A stretch of DNA of 64,000 bases, from NCBI GenBank assembly GCA_013368315.1, contig JAACJM010000028.1, forward strand, positions 62,001 through 126,000, in the 5' to 3' direction. Of this stretch, positions 1-12,341 are shown in pieces. The notes beneath the pieces were generated by a model, which saw only the letters and a list, made by a program, of their open reading frames with translations, was not told the origin of the DNA and did no database searches. The DNA comes from Tetrapyrgos nigripes (taxonomy: Eukaryota > Basidiomycota > Agaricomycetes > Agaricales > Campanellaceae). Every line of letters begins with the position of its first letter. Position 1 is the first letter of the stretch. A program made the position numbers and the translations under genes.

Positions 1-1202
1 AGCATCTGGTGGAGTAGATGTGTTGGTCTGACATTCGTGATTAAAATTTGGGTTCGAATGCAGAACTCGGAATGCTGATTCAGAATCGTACAGAGGCTGA
101 AGCGCTGACTGCTCGACCTTTCTCCCCTTTGTAACCCAGCTGGAACCAGCAGAAGAGATGAAAAGTGAAATCATGACGCAGACGAGGGTATAGGCCATTT
201 ATTCAGCTACATAACAGCATTGAGAGCTCGCAGAAACTGGCAGTGGTAGAATCAAACTGGCGGTTATTTCGCAATGTCAAAATCAGAAAACATTTGAGGA
301 ATATATACGGCAGTTATCTGACCATCATGACCAAATTCATCCGACCAACCAGGAATCTTGCAGGAATCAAAGGGAAGGGGTTCTAGAGCTATATGGACGA
401 GGAACCATCGCATATAAGAGCCAATGATCAATGATACGTCAACTTGAGAGCAGTGTTCGAGCGCCTGTATCCTGATTGATGCTCAGAAAAGTGGGCTGAA
501 GGTTTCGTGCATTCGTTGATGAGTGTGCCAAGTGTACAACGAAATGCAGCCCTTGCATGTCGCCGTTTGGGCCAACTGCGCCGACCCTATTATAGGGTTA
601 GCATAAACTGCCACGTCAATGACACGACCAACAGCAGCTGTTTTTCTCTCCTCTAAGTGTTGCATGTAGAAAACTGTCCATTGTACAAGAAAGAAACAGG
701 TAAGCAAAAAGAAACGAGAAGCACAATAAGAATAATCGACAAAATTAAAGAAATCCACGCAAACCAAGCAACTCCTCTACACTGCCAGACAACCAAAGTC
801 GACACAGACGCCAGGAGAATGATGTCTAAAAGTACGTAGGTAGCGCAGGTGAGAAAAAATAAAATTTCACGAAAGCAGATCAGGTCCCGATGAAGAAAGC
901 AGAAGCAATTCGATGTGAAATATATATAAGTAGGTAGGTGGGATAGAGATAGGAATGTGTGAAATGGATAGCGAGTGGTCACACAGACCTAATATCCTTC
1001 TGAGTGTTGTGGGATGTGAACATGTATGGGCGTGTCGGATGAGTGTGAGAAGGGGAGGTCGATGGTGTATGGTTCCATGTTATGGGTTTGTCGTCCAACG
1101 TAAGTTATGCGTGAGTAACGTAATGACGTTCTGGATTTTGTGCTTTTCATGGTATAGAGGATGCAAGAATAAGTTAAGATTTGCTTTACTTCAAGACGTC
1201 AG
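1..1202. other. No gene supported
   Basis: I see no coherent exon structure or protein family on either strand here. The open frames are short and of mixed composition. The right part is presumably the 3' flank of the minus-strand gene that ends at 1203. Confidence 0.5.
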
Positions 1203-1911
1203 TCAGACCATCGACTGTGGTCGACTAGACGGTGACGAAGATGGGGGTAATGATTTCGAGCGACGTGGCGCAGGCTTGGGGGGTGCAGGCCGGCGGAAGG
1301 TCTGCAAGTGAGACAAAGAGGGAGAGTGAGCTTGAAAAACACCATATATGATTGGAGAGAAAATGACGCACATGCCGCGACATTATTATCTTTGCCATGG
1401 AAATGGGTTCCTGGGATTGATATATGGAGGGGACTGCAACCCGACAATGAGCATAACTTAGCCAACGAAGGACGTATAACGAACCTGGCTGGTCGAAAGT
1501 AGGACCACGCCGTCCACGCCACTGAGGCGGCGACGGTGACCGAGGAACTTGTGCCATAGACCCTTGCTGTGACGGTGGACGAGACAAGACCGAGCCCGCA
1601 TTTAACCCAACGCCTCTTCCAGCCATAGTGTTGGCTGGAGGCGCAACCAAAGTCATGGGGAGACTGACGGGCAAACTGTCCAGTGTAAGGAAACGCCATG
1701 ATACCGACTTCTTTTCCTGCTGCACTTCCTGACTGGCTCGTTTCCCCTTCTCAGCATTGACGGGAGCAGACCGTAGACGAGTGAAGACGGAACGGAGGGC
1801 GAGAAGAAGACCGACGGCAGCGACAAACCAAAGGAGGAGAGGGGGCGAGCAAAGAGGAAGCTTTGAAAGCCCTTTGAGATTGAACTCCACGGGATTGCAG
1901 GGGAGATGCAT
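1203..1911 (-). CDS. Short membrane-anchored protein of unknown function
   Basis: Three exons fit well: 1911-1485, 1433-1372 and 1301-1203. They join in frame to about 195 residues. Near the N terminus is one hydrophobic segment (around residues 15-37, rich in Leu, Val and Ala) followed by a basic stretch, so a single-pass membrane protein is likely. The rest is Pro, Ser and Arg rich and probably disordered. The end carries MAKIIMSRH joined by splicing to TFRRP, then a Pro/Lys/Arg/Ser-rich tail. I have an impression that this ending occurs in other mushroom proteins, but I cannot name a family. An in-frame ATG at 1989 would add 26 residues; 1911 was chosen because the hydrophobic segment then lies close to the start. 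Function unknown. Confidence 0.55.
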
Positions 1912-2049
1912 GGTGAAGAGGACTCTGGGACGAAGGCTCGGTAAGAAATACGAGCAACGACGAGCACACAGGGCAATGCGGCCTAGCACGACGTGGTGGA
2001 CGAGGCTATGAGCGACGAAGGGTTGCTAGGCAAAATCACACAGAAGACT

Positions 2050-4297
2050 CTCCGCTTATGACTAACGGGCTTTGAATTGATCGGCTTAGCTAATACGGAG
2101 GTTTTTCGGCTATCTCGCTCCAAACGGTTTTCTCGAAGCTCCTATGCCTCCTACACGAACCTAAAACTTAAAGCTTTCAAGGTTCAGTAGAGCTTAGAGT
2201 CTCTTTCAAGCAAAGAAACTATATGTCATGCTGCATATCTCTCTATCTACCCAACTTACTCTGGACCCATCTGGACCTGATGCAAAACTGATGCCCGTAC
2301 GGTGATGGAATATCTCCAGAACATCTTCCTGCTCCCGTGTAATCCCCGTCTCCTGTCGTGGAATTGCTCGGTACCCTGTCATATCAATTCATTTACCTAC
2401 TTCTCGATATATATAATGAGCTGGCAAAAACTCCAAGCTATGTCCATGTCTATGACACTATCGGCGGCATACGTCAGAGCTTTACTTTTTTGCCAGCTCG
2501 ATACCCAAGGTATTCCTCAGCGGATTCCCAGAATGGCCCAAACAACTAGACGAGCTTTCTCTAGCATCATAATCATGCTCCCTGTCTTATCTGAAGAATA
2601 ATCGAGAACATAGCGGCTATCCTGACCCCGTTTCTGAATCCTGCCAGCGAATGATTAGCGAATTTAAAGAAATTTCTGAAAAACGAACATGTACGCGTTT
2701 TTCTTCACCTCATTGCAGCTGTCTCTCCTAAAACAGTCCACAGAATCCGTCTTCTCGAACCCAGAGGCAGAGTGTAGGCGGTAGATGATCTGGAACACGG
2801 CGGACAACATCGCCGACGGCGGCTATTTCAAGAATTTCAGCTACTCAGGCGACCCTCGACGACGGCATTTGACTCCAAACTTCACGTATTGCGAGCCGGG
2901 TATGCATGCCCTGCAGGCTGCCGTTCTAGCTTTTCATGCATCTGTAATTAACGAAATACCCCTATCTATGTCTCTCAACTTGAAGTGCCACTACCCTCGG
3001 ATTTCTAAATTTCACCTCCGGCTGCAGATAGCATACAAGTCGTGTGAGCCAATGAAAGTCACTGAAAGGATGGTCAATGGAAATGAAGGATGAGAGGGAG
3101 TCGTGCGTTGACCTTTCTTTTTTACCTTTTTTTGCTGCAGTGCAGATCCGAGGAATCAGGGAGACGGTAGCATGATTCTCAGATTCTGTGCCTTGTCCTA
3201 GTTCTGTGCGGGCAGCTTAGGAGAAACTCAAGGAATCGAGGGCAGATAGAGGACGTCATGAGGCTGCACTGGTGCAGGATAAGAATGGAACTTCGAAGAA
3301 CTGGCGGTAGTAAGTAATTCAGAAGGAGGCAAGCCGCCTAGTGCGTATACATTGATACATCGCAAGGACCTAGAGTTTCATAACACACAGCCGCTACTTA
3401 ATAGCAGCATTCTTGGAGAGGAGCATGGACTTTCCCCGAGCACACGAGCACTCTCGAAGTTTAACCACGAAAAGTCCGTTGGTTTAAAGTCTGTAGTAGT
3501 CAGTATGTCGTGTGGTCAATAAACCATGCATCATCGACGAGACCGTTACCATTCAGCAAAAACGTCGGATAGGCTTGCTGCATTCATGAATGAAGGAGGT
3601 CATACAGTCTGCTCATTCAAGGAAACTGAGCACGATGCAATCTACTGATAATATGCTCTGCAACCCAGCGTTGAGCCCAGGCACCTAAATGCTTCTCGAA
3701 CAGATTCCTTTGACTACAATCCCCAAAAAGGAGTCATTATTGGATCAGCTGCCAGCACACGTATGAACAACGTATGACTTCAGCGTGTGTGAGTATACTA
3801 GCCTTGGGCAGTGTATTTCTAGGGCAACGACGGTAGTGCAGGTTGGTCAATCAGAAAGGTGGTCGCGATTCCTGAACTACCGGTCTCGGGAGTTCTTTAA
3901 TAGATCTTTGCAGTCGCCTGCTTCATAAGTGTAAAAGGCACAAAAGAGTGTGGGGAGCACTCAGCACGAGTTGCAGCAAAAGAAATGATACATAGAAATA
4001 GATATAGATAAAAACCGTGAACCGTTGGTCAACAGTCCACATAGACGCATAAGATCACGAGCGTGAACCTTGAGCTTGAACAATTGAGGTATAATATATA
4101 AAAAGGCGGCTTTGTTGGAAGAGCAGTTCCTTGAGCTCGTATCTGTGGAAAACGTCGACGTGTCAAAAAGTAGGCGTTATCATGGCAGCGGTATCGCTAT
4201 AAAGGTTCCTTTACTCGCGCGAACTTCCGAGCATCGCAGACCTGGAGAGGCTTTCGTGAACAAATGTCCTTCAAGTGCCCTTGATTCACAACATAAC
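2050..4297. other. Gene-poor stretch with weak open fragments
   Basis: About 2.2 kb without a convincing gene. Plus-strand open fragments at 2358-2549 and 2785-3093 have somewhat protein-like composition but no recognisable domain, and they do not join through plausible splice sites. They could be decayed remnants. The remainder looks like ordinary intergenic DNA. Confidence 0.4.
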
Positions 4298-5524
4298 TCA
4301 CTTGGTCTTCTCCGCAATCCATTTTCCAACAACCTTCTCCGCGATTTCATCGCTGTTCAGCTCCATGAACATCATATGTCCATTTCCGTGAATATCCACA
4401 TCTTGCAGCCGAACAAAGTCAACCGTCAGACCGGCTTGTCGCATGAAATCCACAGTGCAATCATCGAATATCCCGTGCCAACTGGTCTCAGATGTGATAG
4501 ACAGTACGGGAATGTCGAGCAGGTTCACCCATTTTCGAGCAGGCTCTTGTTGGAGGATGCAGGTATAACCGGGTAGCCTTCCCTCCGTAACATTGACAGT
4601 CTGGAGATCGGATGGGCTGGCAGCAGGAGGATCGTAAGTCATAGGAACTTCTGTCAAACCCCATGGGTGCTTAGGTGTATTGGAGGAGAACGTATCGCCG
4701 ATGAAGGGAGGACCTCCAGGTTCGATTGTTACGATGGCTTTGACTAGACTTGGTCGTGCGTCAGCTATTGGCCAAGTGAATAATCCGGCCTGAGAATGGG
4801 TTAACAGGATCACTTCCTAAAGCAAGATATGTAAGTAGCTTCTTCAAATGGCACAATCAAAAAACGCAACCCCTATTCTATCAAGCAGCGCGACGAAGGC
4901 ATGTTGATTTTTCGTCCCGGATTCGCCATCGCTCTCGAGAAGAGGAACCATAGACGCATAAAATTGGTCAAATACACCGTCTCCTACAGTTCCGTTCCCA
5001 GGCCATTGTGTATGGAGAGTCGAGTTGGGCCACAAGTCATAAACTTCGGTAGCAGTGAAAAGTTGGGATACGCTCAGTGTGTCAATCGTTGTCTGAAGTC
5101 CATCTACACTTTGCTGCCAAGGTGAACGACCACGAGCAGCTTGGTCAACGAGGTATACCTGAATCGGGCATTTACATTCAAGAACATTTAGAAAGATAAA
5201 AACAGATTGACGATTTCTCACCTCGTAACCGTTTTCCATGAACCATTCTGCCCATCCTGGACGACCATCAGGCGTATTCAGAAAATTCGTCCCAGTCATT
5301 CCGGATCCGTGAATAAAGAGAATAGGATATGGCTGTGTCGTCCCAGATGCAGGACTGAGGCGCTCGACGTATATTTGACCGTCTGCTATTGAAGTGTTGC
5401 CCGATTGAGGCACGTAGGAATACCCAACGTAGAAATATTCACGGTAATGGGCTGTACCGCGTCGGACATCAGCAGCAAGAGCAAAGCCAGCGACCAGAAG
5501 AACGATCAGGGTGAAGTCCAGCAT
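4298..5524 (-). CDS. Secreted alpha/beta-hydrolase (esterase/lipase-like)
   Basis: Three exons, 5524-5222, 5158-4871 and 4816-4298, give 369 residues. The N terminus, MLDFTLIVLLVAGFALA, is a clear signal peptide, so the enzyme is probably exported. Family marks in order: an oxyanion-type FIHGSG motif about 60 residues in, DQAARGRSP after it, the nucleophile elbow THSQAG (Ser nucleophile) and, near the C terminus, HGNGHMMFME supplying the catalytic His. Several Asn-X-Ser/Thr sites suggest glycosylation. Substrate cannot be told. An in-frame ATG 51 bases upstream was rejected because it would bury the signal peptide. Intron 2 has a weak donor (GTTGCG), but the join to EVILLTHSQAG is exact. It stands alone; the nearest gene lies on the other strand. 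Confidence 0.85.
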
Positions 5525-6018
5525 GGCTGGAGGAAACAAAACAGGGTCGGCATTGGGTTGGCACGGAAAAACCAAGAAGTATACTATGGGCCACTATAAA
5601 TTTGGAAAAAATATTACATCATGACAAAATAATCAAAATCAATTTAACCGACCGTCTGTCAGTTTCACTTGCCACACTACCACTACTACCTGCCATCGTA
5701 ACGAGTCCATCCCCATATCAAGCATCACAGAGCATCACAGTCGCAGCAGTAAGTGTTTAGTGAGAAAGTGTACTTTGTATACACATATACTTGTACAGGG
5801 CGGCATATGATGTGCTGTACATTGATATCCTTCTCGTATTTAAAATTCTCTTATTTTCCATCACGGATTGTCGCAAGCTCGCGTAAAGTACACTGTTATC
5901 AACCCTGGGCCCAAGAAGAACTTCTGTACATATATGTTCAATCCCCCAAGGTCCACTTAAATACCCTAGCGAAGGTCATTGACCCTTATCGCCCCGCATT
6001 CTATACTCGAACTTGAGC

Positions 6019-7530
6019 ATGTTGCGGGATATACCAAGCAATGTGGGCGAACGGTGAGTCGTGCATCATATTTCGACTTGTAGAGAATTGGCTCAAAGCT
6101 CCATTAGGACAGCTCCTGAGGTAGGAAACCTCATGTGAGGTTCTTGAAAAAGTACGAGGCTACTTACAAGATGTGTTGTAGCTGTATGGGATGTTCTTCA
6201 ATTACGGGCTCATGGGTTCCCTTGCAGTGCAAGTCTGTGAGTACACTACCTTTCATTTTGTTACTCGAGAGGTTGATTAGGTCCTCTCATCATTCAAAGA
6301 TCACTATTACTCCTCGTTTCCTGCGGACAAGAAAGTCATCAAGGCCGTCGTTTATACCCTGCTAATCCTCGAGGTCGCACAGACGGGTATCATGAGTTAT
6401 TTTGCGTAAGTAATCTCGACCTGAATTCCCAATGACCGTTGCACACAATCCGCAGGTACACTATCTTTGGCTCTGGTTATGGGAACCTTGAAGTCTTTGA
6501 CAAGAGCGCCTTGGAATGGTTTCCCGTCTGTATTCTCGGGTCTGTCATCGCCGGCATGGTGCAGCTCTTTTACGCCCACCGGATCCGTCTTTTGATTGGA
6601 TCCAAACTTCTCGGCTCACTTGTGGCTTTCGTGAGTTTTGGTCCCACATCATCTCAAATTCTTCCTTGGCTAAACGTTCCATCAGTTCGCATTATTGCAA
6701 ATCGGTTCTGGCATCGGACAAGGGATTATCAGCAAACTAGCCGTTGACAGATCAAATTTATCCTCAAAGCCAATCTGTGTCACAGTCAGTTTCTGGAACT
6801 TATCAACGTTCATGATGCTCATTGGAATTTTCCCCTTAGATATGGCTGCTCAGTAGTGCGGTTTGTGACCTGATTATCGCAGGGTCTATGGTCTTCTGGG
6901 TGAGTGTGTCTCTTCTAGTTGCAAGAACGAACTCGGAAACTTATTCAATCGCAGCTCAAACGGCAGCGTTTCTTGTCAGTACACATGCACGACACTGTAG
7001 CCAGAGTTGTTCGTTACACTGTCGAGACCGGCAGTGTCACAGGTATTTATTCGACACTCATTCTTACCCTGGGCGCCACATGATTGAGGTGCAATTATTT
7101 TTTTTTCTCAAGCTCTCGTGGCTATCTTGCAGGTTGTCGTATTCCTAGCCTTTCCCAATAATAACTTCTTCGAAACGCCCAGTTGGACCCTGGGCAAGCT
7201 ATACTCGAACAGTCTTCTGGTAAGTGGCTGCCCCTCTTCATCCTCAAGACCTCTGTTAATGAATCGCAGGTGTTACTCAACTCGCGAGCGGTCATTCTCG
7301 GCGGGAGGAGTTATCAGAGTGCCCCTGCCGAGTCTATCAATGAGATCAGGTTTAATAGTAGAGGGGATGTCTCTACTTTGCCTCTGGACATCAGAACATC
7401 CTCCACTGGCAGCAACCATGCCGCCGCCATCGGAGGTGTACGAGTACAGAAGGAAGTACAAGTGGCAAAGGAAGACGTGCGATGGCCAGGGGGCATAGCA
7501 TCACCGGTCAGCAGAGAGGGAGAGGTGTAG
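6019..7530 (+). CDS. DUF6534-domain integral membrane protein
   Basis: A gene of about ten short exons whose product resembles the DUF6534 family, which is greatly expanded in Agaricomycetes. The start MLRDIPSNVGER sits on a tiny first exon. It is followed by a run of hydrophobic segments: NYGLMGSLAVQV, VVYTLLILEVAQTGIMSYFA, VCILGSVIAGMVQLFYAHRI, GSLVAF-FALLQIGSG, IWLLSSAVCDLIIAGSMVFW and ALVAILQVVVFLAF. Diagnostic spots are FYAHRI, ETGSVTA, the FPNNN loop and KLYSNSLLVLLNSR. The C-terminal tail is hydrophilic and charged. The intron after ETGSVT (from about 7041) must be spliced out, because reading on meets a stop. The exact splice sites after VQV are uncertain. Function of the family is unknown; a membrane receptor-like role is only speculation. 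Confidence 0.85.
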
Positions 7531-9156
7531 GTGTAATTTTTGTTTGTAATTCGAGAAGGACATAAGTTTGGGATGTTGTAACAACTACTATGAGTATGCT
7601 ATGCTGCCCTTACATGGATAGTAGATTGCAAAATGTAGGCTATGGTGGTAGCTTCCACTTATCTATGTTACATGTACGTGTTGCGTGTCGTGGGGTCCTC
7701 AACCGCCGGCTTTCGAAGCAGAGTGGTCATGCACATGGAGAATTGTTGAAATGTTAGCTCACTGTCAGAAGTACTGCAGACATCGGAATCGAGGGAGGGA
7801 TTTTGCGAGACTGGACTGGAAGGACTATCAACGGAAATGAGCCCGTCTCGGATTGAAAGATTCCCAAGGTTTCCAGAGGTCGGTGACCCAAGCTCGACGA
7901 GAATTACTTAGTGCCTGGTACGTTGTGCGAGGATTGGGTTCGGAAGCTGAGGACTCAACCTCGCAACACGTACCATACCGGTCCTTTTTCGCAGTATGAC
8001 TACAGATTAGGAGGTAACAGCCCTCTTCCATGGAAAGCTTGATGTGAGAGACTCTTGAGACCTCCACCATCGATGTTTCGAAGCCTTCGCATGGATAACT
8101 CAGAGCTGCAGTGATTCCACGCCAGCCTCAAGGCTAATTGGAACAAACTCAACGCACAGCTATCGATATCGACACCACCAGAACGACCGTCAGAAATCGA
8201 TACTTATCTGCTTTCTCAGTTTGGTTAGGATATGCGGCAGAGCATGAGGTAGTAAATAATCGACTTTCAGAAGTTCTTCGCTTGAGATGAGACAAGAGGG
8301 TTGTTTTGCTGGCACAGCAGGTGTGAACTGATTCAAGGAGCTTAATTTAGAGCTTCTGAGGGTAGGTCCTACATAGGTACTTACACAGGCTGGTACCGTA
8401 TAGTTTCCTTCAACATCTTGAGACCGCTTGTCTAGTGTGCCATTAACATCGTTGCTGCTGCAGCGGAGGGTACCAGGTCGAAGAACTTCGAAACTCAGAG
8501 GAGATATTTTCACGCAAGGAAGAGATACGGCGCTGAGACAACGAGAGCAATCAAGAAAAAAGACTATGGATAATCAGACTAGGAGACCCAAAGGAGACAT
8601 GGATGTCATGGACAAAATGCAATCGTAATACGTCATAGGTGTTGTAACGATCCTTCTTCACGTTTCTTCACCATCATCTAGACACTTCAAGTTGAAGTAA
8701 AGGGTACATTCAAGGCACCCTGGGTCAGAATCCACGATACCAAGCCCTTTTCTCTAGTGTCTGACGTACGTTGTCGTCTGTGTTGTCGATTCCAATTATG
8801 GGACTTGATCGGATCCCTTGCACCCATAAAGTTTTCTCAATCTTCCTTAAGAGTTAGACTGTTCCCTTCCGTGTCTCGAGCAACATTGAATTCTACGGTA
8901 TGTTAGGCCGTGATCCTACCTGGATCGTGGAAATACTCATAGTCCGTGATTCCTTAGTGGTTCGTAATTGCTTGTTATTCTCGATGTAACAGTAATCCAA
9001 CGAAGGGATTCTTCACGTACCGCTTTACAGACGAGCCTACGATACGGACAGCGCCTGACGGTGTGTTTTATTTCCTGCTCCGACGATGGGCTGACGCAAC
9101 GCGACAGGCAAATCCTCGAACTTCTATGACCTGACGTCAACGCAAACTTTTACGGA
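7531..9156. other. Intergenic region
   Basis: About 1.6 kb with no supported gene on either strand. It holds the 3' flank of the DUF6534 gene and the upstream region of the transcription factor gene. Open frames here are short and show no domain or consistent splice structure. Confidence 0.5.
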
Positions 9157-12147
9157 ATGTCGTCTAGATCATCCACTGCAAGGCGTACCGGAGGGGAGGC
9201 TAAGGGACGGGGAAGAGGATCGTACGCGTCAAAGGCGTGCAATACGTGTCGGAGAAAGTAAGTCGTCATTCTCTTTGACCTTTGATGCATGCGTCTGAGA
9301 GATTTTTCATCTAGGAAGATTAGATGCGATGAGAGCAAACCTGTCTGCGGTGCATGTGTAGCATCAGGACGTGAGGCCGAGGTGTGTGCTCGATACTGTT
9401 GTGTCTTTCCTACAGCATTACCGAATCATCGATATCAGTGTCAATATACTGGCGAAACTGCCCGACAACCTCGAACCCAGGCTCATTTTAGCGCTATCAA
9501 GAACTATGCCAACGCTCTCAAACAATATGCCAACATGCTTGAGTCGATGCTTGAAAAGTGCCAAAGGGAACATGGTTCTGGATCCTCTGAAGACAAAGGC
9601 TATCTGAAGCTTCATCCACAGGATCCGTTCGATGGCCATGAAGCTCCAGACGCCTCTCCCGACTCTGATGGATCGGGCACTGAAGAAGGAAGCGATATAT
9701 CGGAGCTGTGTCTGCCCTCGAAGAACCTAAAGGTATGACCTCGTTGAGTCTATGTCCGTATCTTTTTCCAAGCTTTCGTTTCTAGCTAGAAGACAGCCAT
9801 CTTGTATATTATGGATCCGCAGCTCCTTTCCGATATGCTGCAGATAATCCTAGTCCGTCCGACGAAAGTCCTCGGACATCCAGATTTTCTGAAGTAAATG
9901 CGAACCCTCGTGAACGATATGTCCTAATGGTGGACGGTGTCGATCCTAATCACTGTGATCCATATTTTGATTGGTCGAGATATTTGCCTCGTCAGGTTGT
10001 TCTTGATCGCAAGGAGCATGACAGGTGCGTTCTTTTCAGATGGTCAAAACTTCCGATTAATGGTCAACACTTCCATAGAATCCTAGATCTCTTGTTTAAT
10101 TTTTTCTCTAGCTGGGGCATGCGTGTGGTGCCCGTTCTTTTCCTAAAGGATATGTACAGATACCTCAGTGTTCCACGGAGCGAAACCCCTGCCAAGAGGT
10201 CACACTATTCTCCAATGTTGCATAATGCACTGCTCTCAGTAGCTGCAGGATTTTCCGATGATCCTCGTGTCCGTGATTATAGATCGAGGAAGTGTTTTGC
10301 CGATGAAGCAAAGAGGATGATAGACGCAGAATGTGCAGAGCCTAATGTCAGTGTTATTAACGCTCTGTCCATCTTGAGCAGCTTCCATTCTTCGAGCGGG
10401 GAGCATGCATTGGGATACGTGTATTTTGGAATGAGTGCACGTATCAGTCAAGCCTGTGAGTCATTCATCGTAATAATACTTGTCTGGATTTGCATGACGT
10501 ATATATGCATCTCCAGTGGGCCTCACCGTTGATTGTTCAGAATGGGTCAAGTCCGGAAAGATAGCGCTTCACGACATGCATGATAGGAATTGGGCGTATT
10601 GGAATACCTTTTCCGAGGATGTATGCTGGTCGCTTTATGTTGGACGTGACTTTTGCGTGGCCGAACCTTCGGAAAGGCACAAAATTCCTGTCCCTTTCAT
10701 CGACACGGATTATGACCAGATACCTTGGGAGTACTCGCCTTCTAAAGTTCTGCCACAGCCGAATTATCTTTCCAGAACGTTTGCGGCTTCTTGCGAGCTT
10801 TTGACGATTGCAAGGCGTGTTATGGATATCCTGTAAGTCCTGTAGCTGTAGAAGGTCCAGTTTGTCGCTAATGCTACAGCACTTTTAGAAATGCATTATA
10901 CTCTACCGCCAGCCGGCGCAAAGTTGGCGATGAGATGATCAGCAGCATCGAGTGCGTGGTCCTCAATCTAAGCAATAACCTTGACTGATGCCTTTCTCAA
11001 ACTAGCCTCAAACTTCACGAATGGAAGAGCAGACTACCTCCAGAAGTCGAGATCACCCTTCCCACCAAAAACACTTGCACTCCTCATCGTTTGATGACGC
11101 ATTTATCCTTTCATTGGATCTTTGTTCTTTTGCATAGACCTTTCTTCCTCCGTAAGAAGAGGTCCGATACGGAAAGAGTCATCGATCATGTCAAGGTCGG
11201 CCTTGAGAGCTTTTTTTCTTCTGACTGTGTCTAATATTGATTTTTCCCACCAGACCTGTAGGACTGCTGCCGAAAACATCATGGATTTAGTGAAAACCTG
11301 GCGGACACTATACACTCTGCGTTACATTCCTGTAACCATCATTCAAATCCTCTTCGCTGCTGGGACCATTTACATCCTGTTAGCAATCCAAGCTACCTCA
11401 GGCTCACGGGTCGCCAAAGAGTCCCTTCGAAACTTTTTGTCGCAGGCAGAACTTTGCGTACAATACCTGAATGAGATGGGACAATCTTGGAAGTGCGCAT
11501 TGGATATTGCAGATATATTGCGGAAGCTATTGCAGCAGCAGTTGAACCCAATTTTGCAGAAGAGAATGGTCGCAGTTCAAAATGGCGATTTGATTACCCC
11601 AAGAGACACTCCAGGAGGCACACCCTTGGCTGTTTCACCAACTCCCGAACCGAAACCCCCAGTATCCCCTGGTGCTACGCCCGTACCATCGCGTCTTCCC
11701 ACCAGCGCACCATATGGATACCCGCCGTCCTCTAACCCATATGCCAGTCCAGCTGTGACACCAGCTAATGAATCTTGGCCAGTCTCATACAACAACGGGA
11801 TGCCAATAGAGTCTACCGCTGCGTATCCATCATCCTCAGCTGTACCTCTGGCAGCAGCAGCATACAACCCCCCTCCCAATATCAATCCAGCAATAATCAG
11901 TCCTGCTGAATCGTACGCTGGTCACGATTTCAGCTCAATGGAGACTGCTGGTTTCTTGGCAATGGCCGACGGAGAGGCTTTCCCAGACGCTCCGTTCATT
12001 GCACCGTTCCACACTGAAGGGTTGGAAGACAGTCCTGCCATGTCGTGGATACAGGACGATAGTATGATGACCGATTGGCAGGATATGGATTTTGCATCGT
12101 TCCAGAGATATTTGCATAGCGATGGCGATTCAAGTGCAGATGCTTGA
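9157..12147 (+). CDS. Zn2Cys6 transcription factor with fungal-specific regulatory domain
   Basis: Nine exons code for about 850 residues. After a Ser/Arg/Gly-rich start lies a complete binuclear zinc cluster, CNTCRRKKIRC then DESKPVCGAC and, across an intron, CQY; the first intron splits the cluster. A helical, coiled-coil-like linker follows (NYANALKQYANMLESMLEKC). The middle matches the fungal_trans regulatory domain: FFSSWGMRVVPVLFLKDMYR, ALLSVAAGFSDDP, RNWAYWNTFSEDVCWSLYVGR and LSFHWIFVLLHRPFF. The C-terminal 250 residues are rich in Pro, Ser and Ala and end in an acidic stretch (WIQDDSMMTDWQDMDF), which looks like an activation domain. The layout recalls xylanase-regulator (XlnR-like) proteins of basidiomycetes, but the target genes cannot be inferred. 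All exons join in frame. Confidence 0.9.
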
Positions 12148-12341
12148 TTGTTTTAGACTTTTTTCTTGTATCCCACAGTTTTTATCATTGCAGTCCAGCT
12201 CGTTTCTTATGCTTTCTTGTGTATGTATCTACTACTATGCATGGCCCGGACTCTCTTATATAGAACCGTCTAATTTAATACACGGATGTTGGTAAAATTT
12301 GCAGATAGAATATTTTGGGATAAGCACGGAAGAAACAACGA

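Noticed and set aside
40..75. tRNA-like B box (GGTTCGAAT) near the window start
   Set aside because: The flanking bases cannot form a T-stem (TTGGG against GCAGA), and no acceptor stem or anticodon arm was found.
2302..3093. Possible enzyme gene at 2.3-3.1 kb
   Set aside because: The fragments do not join in frame through plausible introns and show no recognisable catalytic motif.
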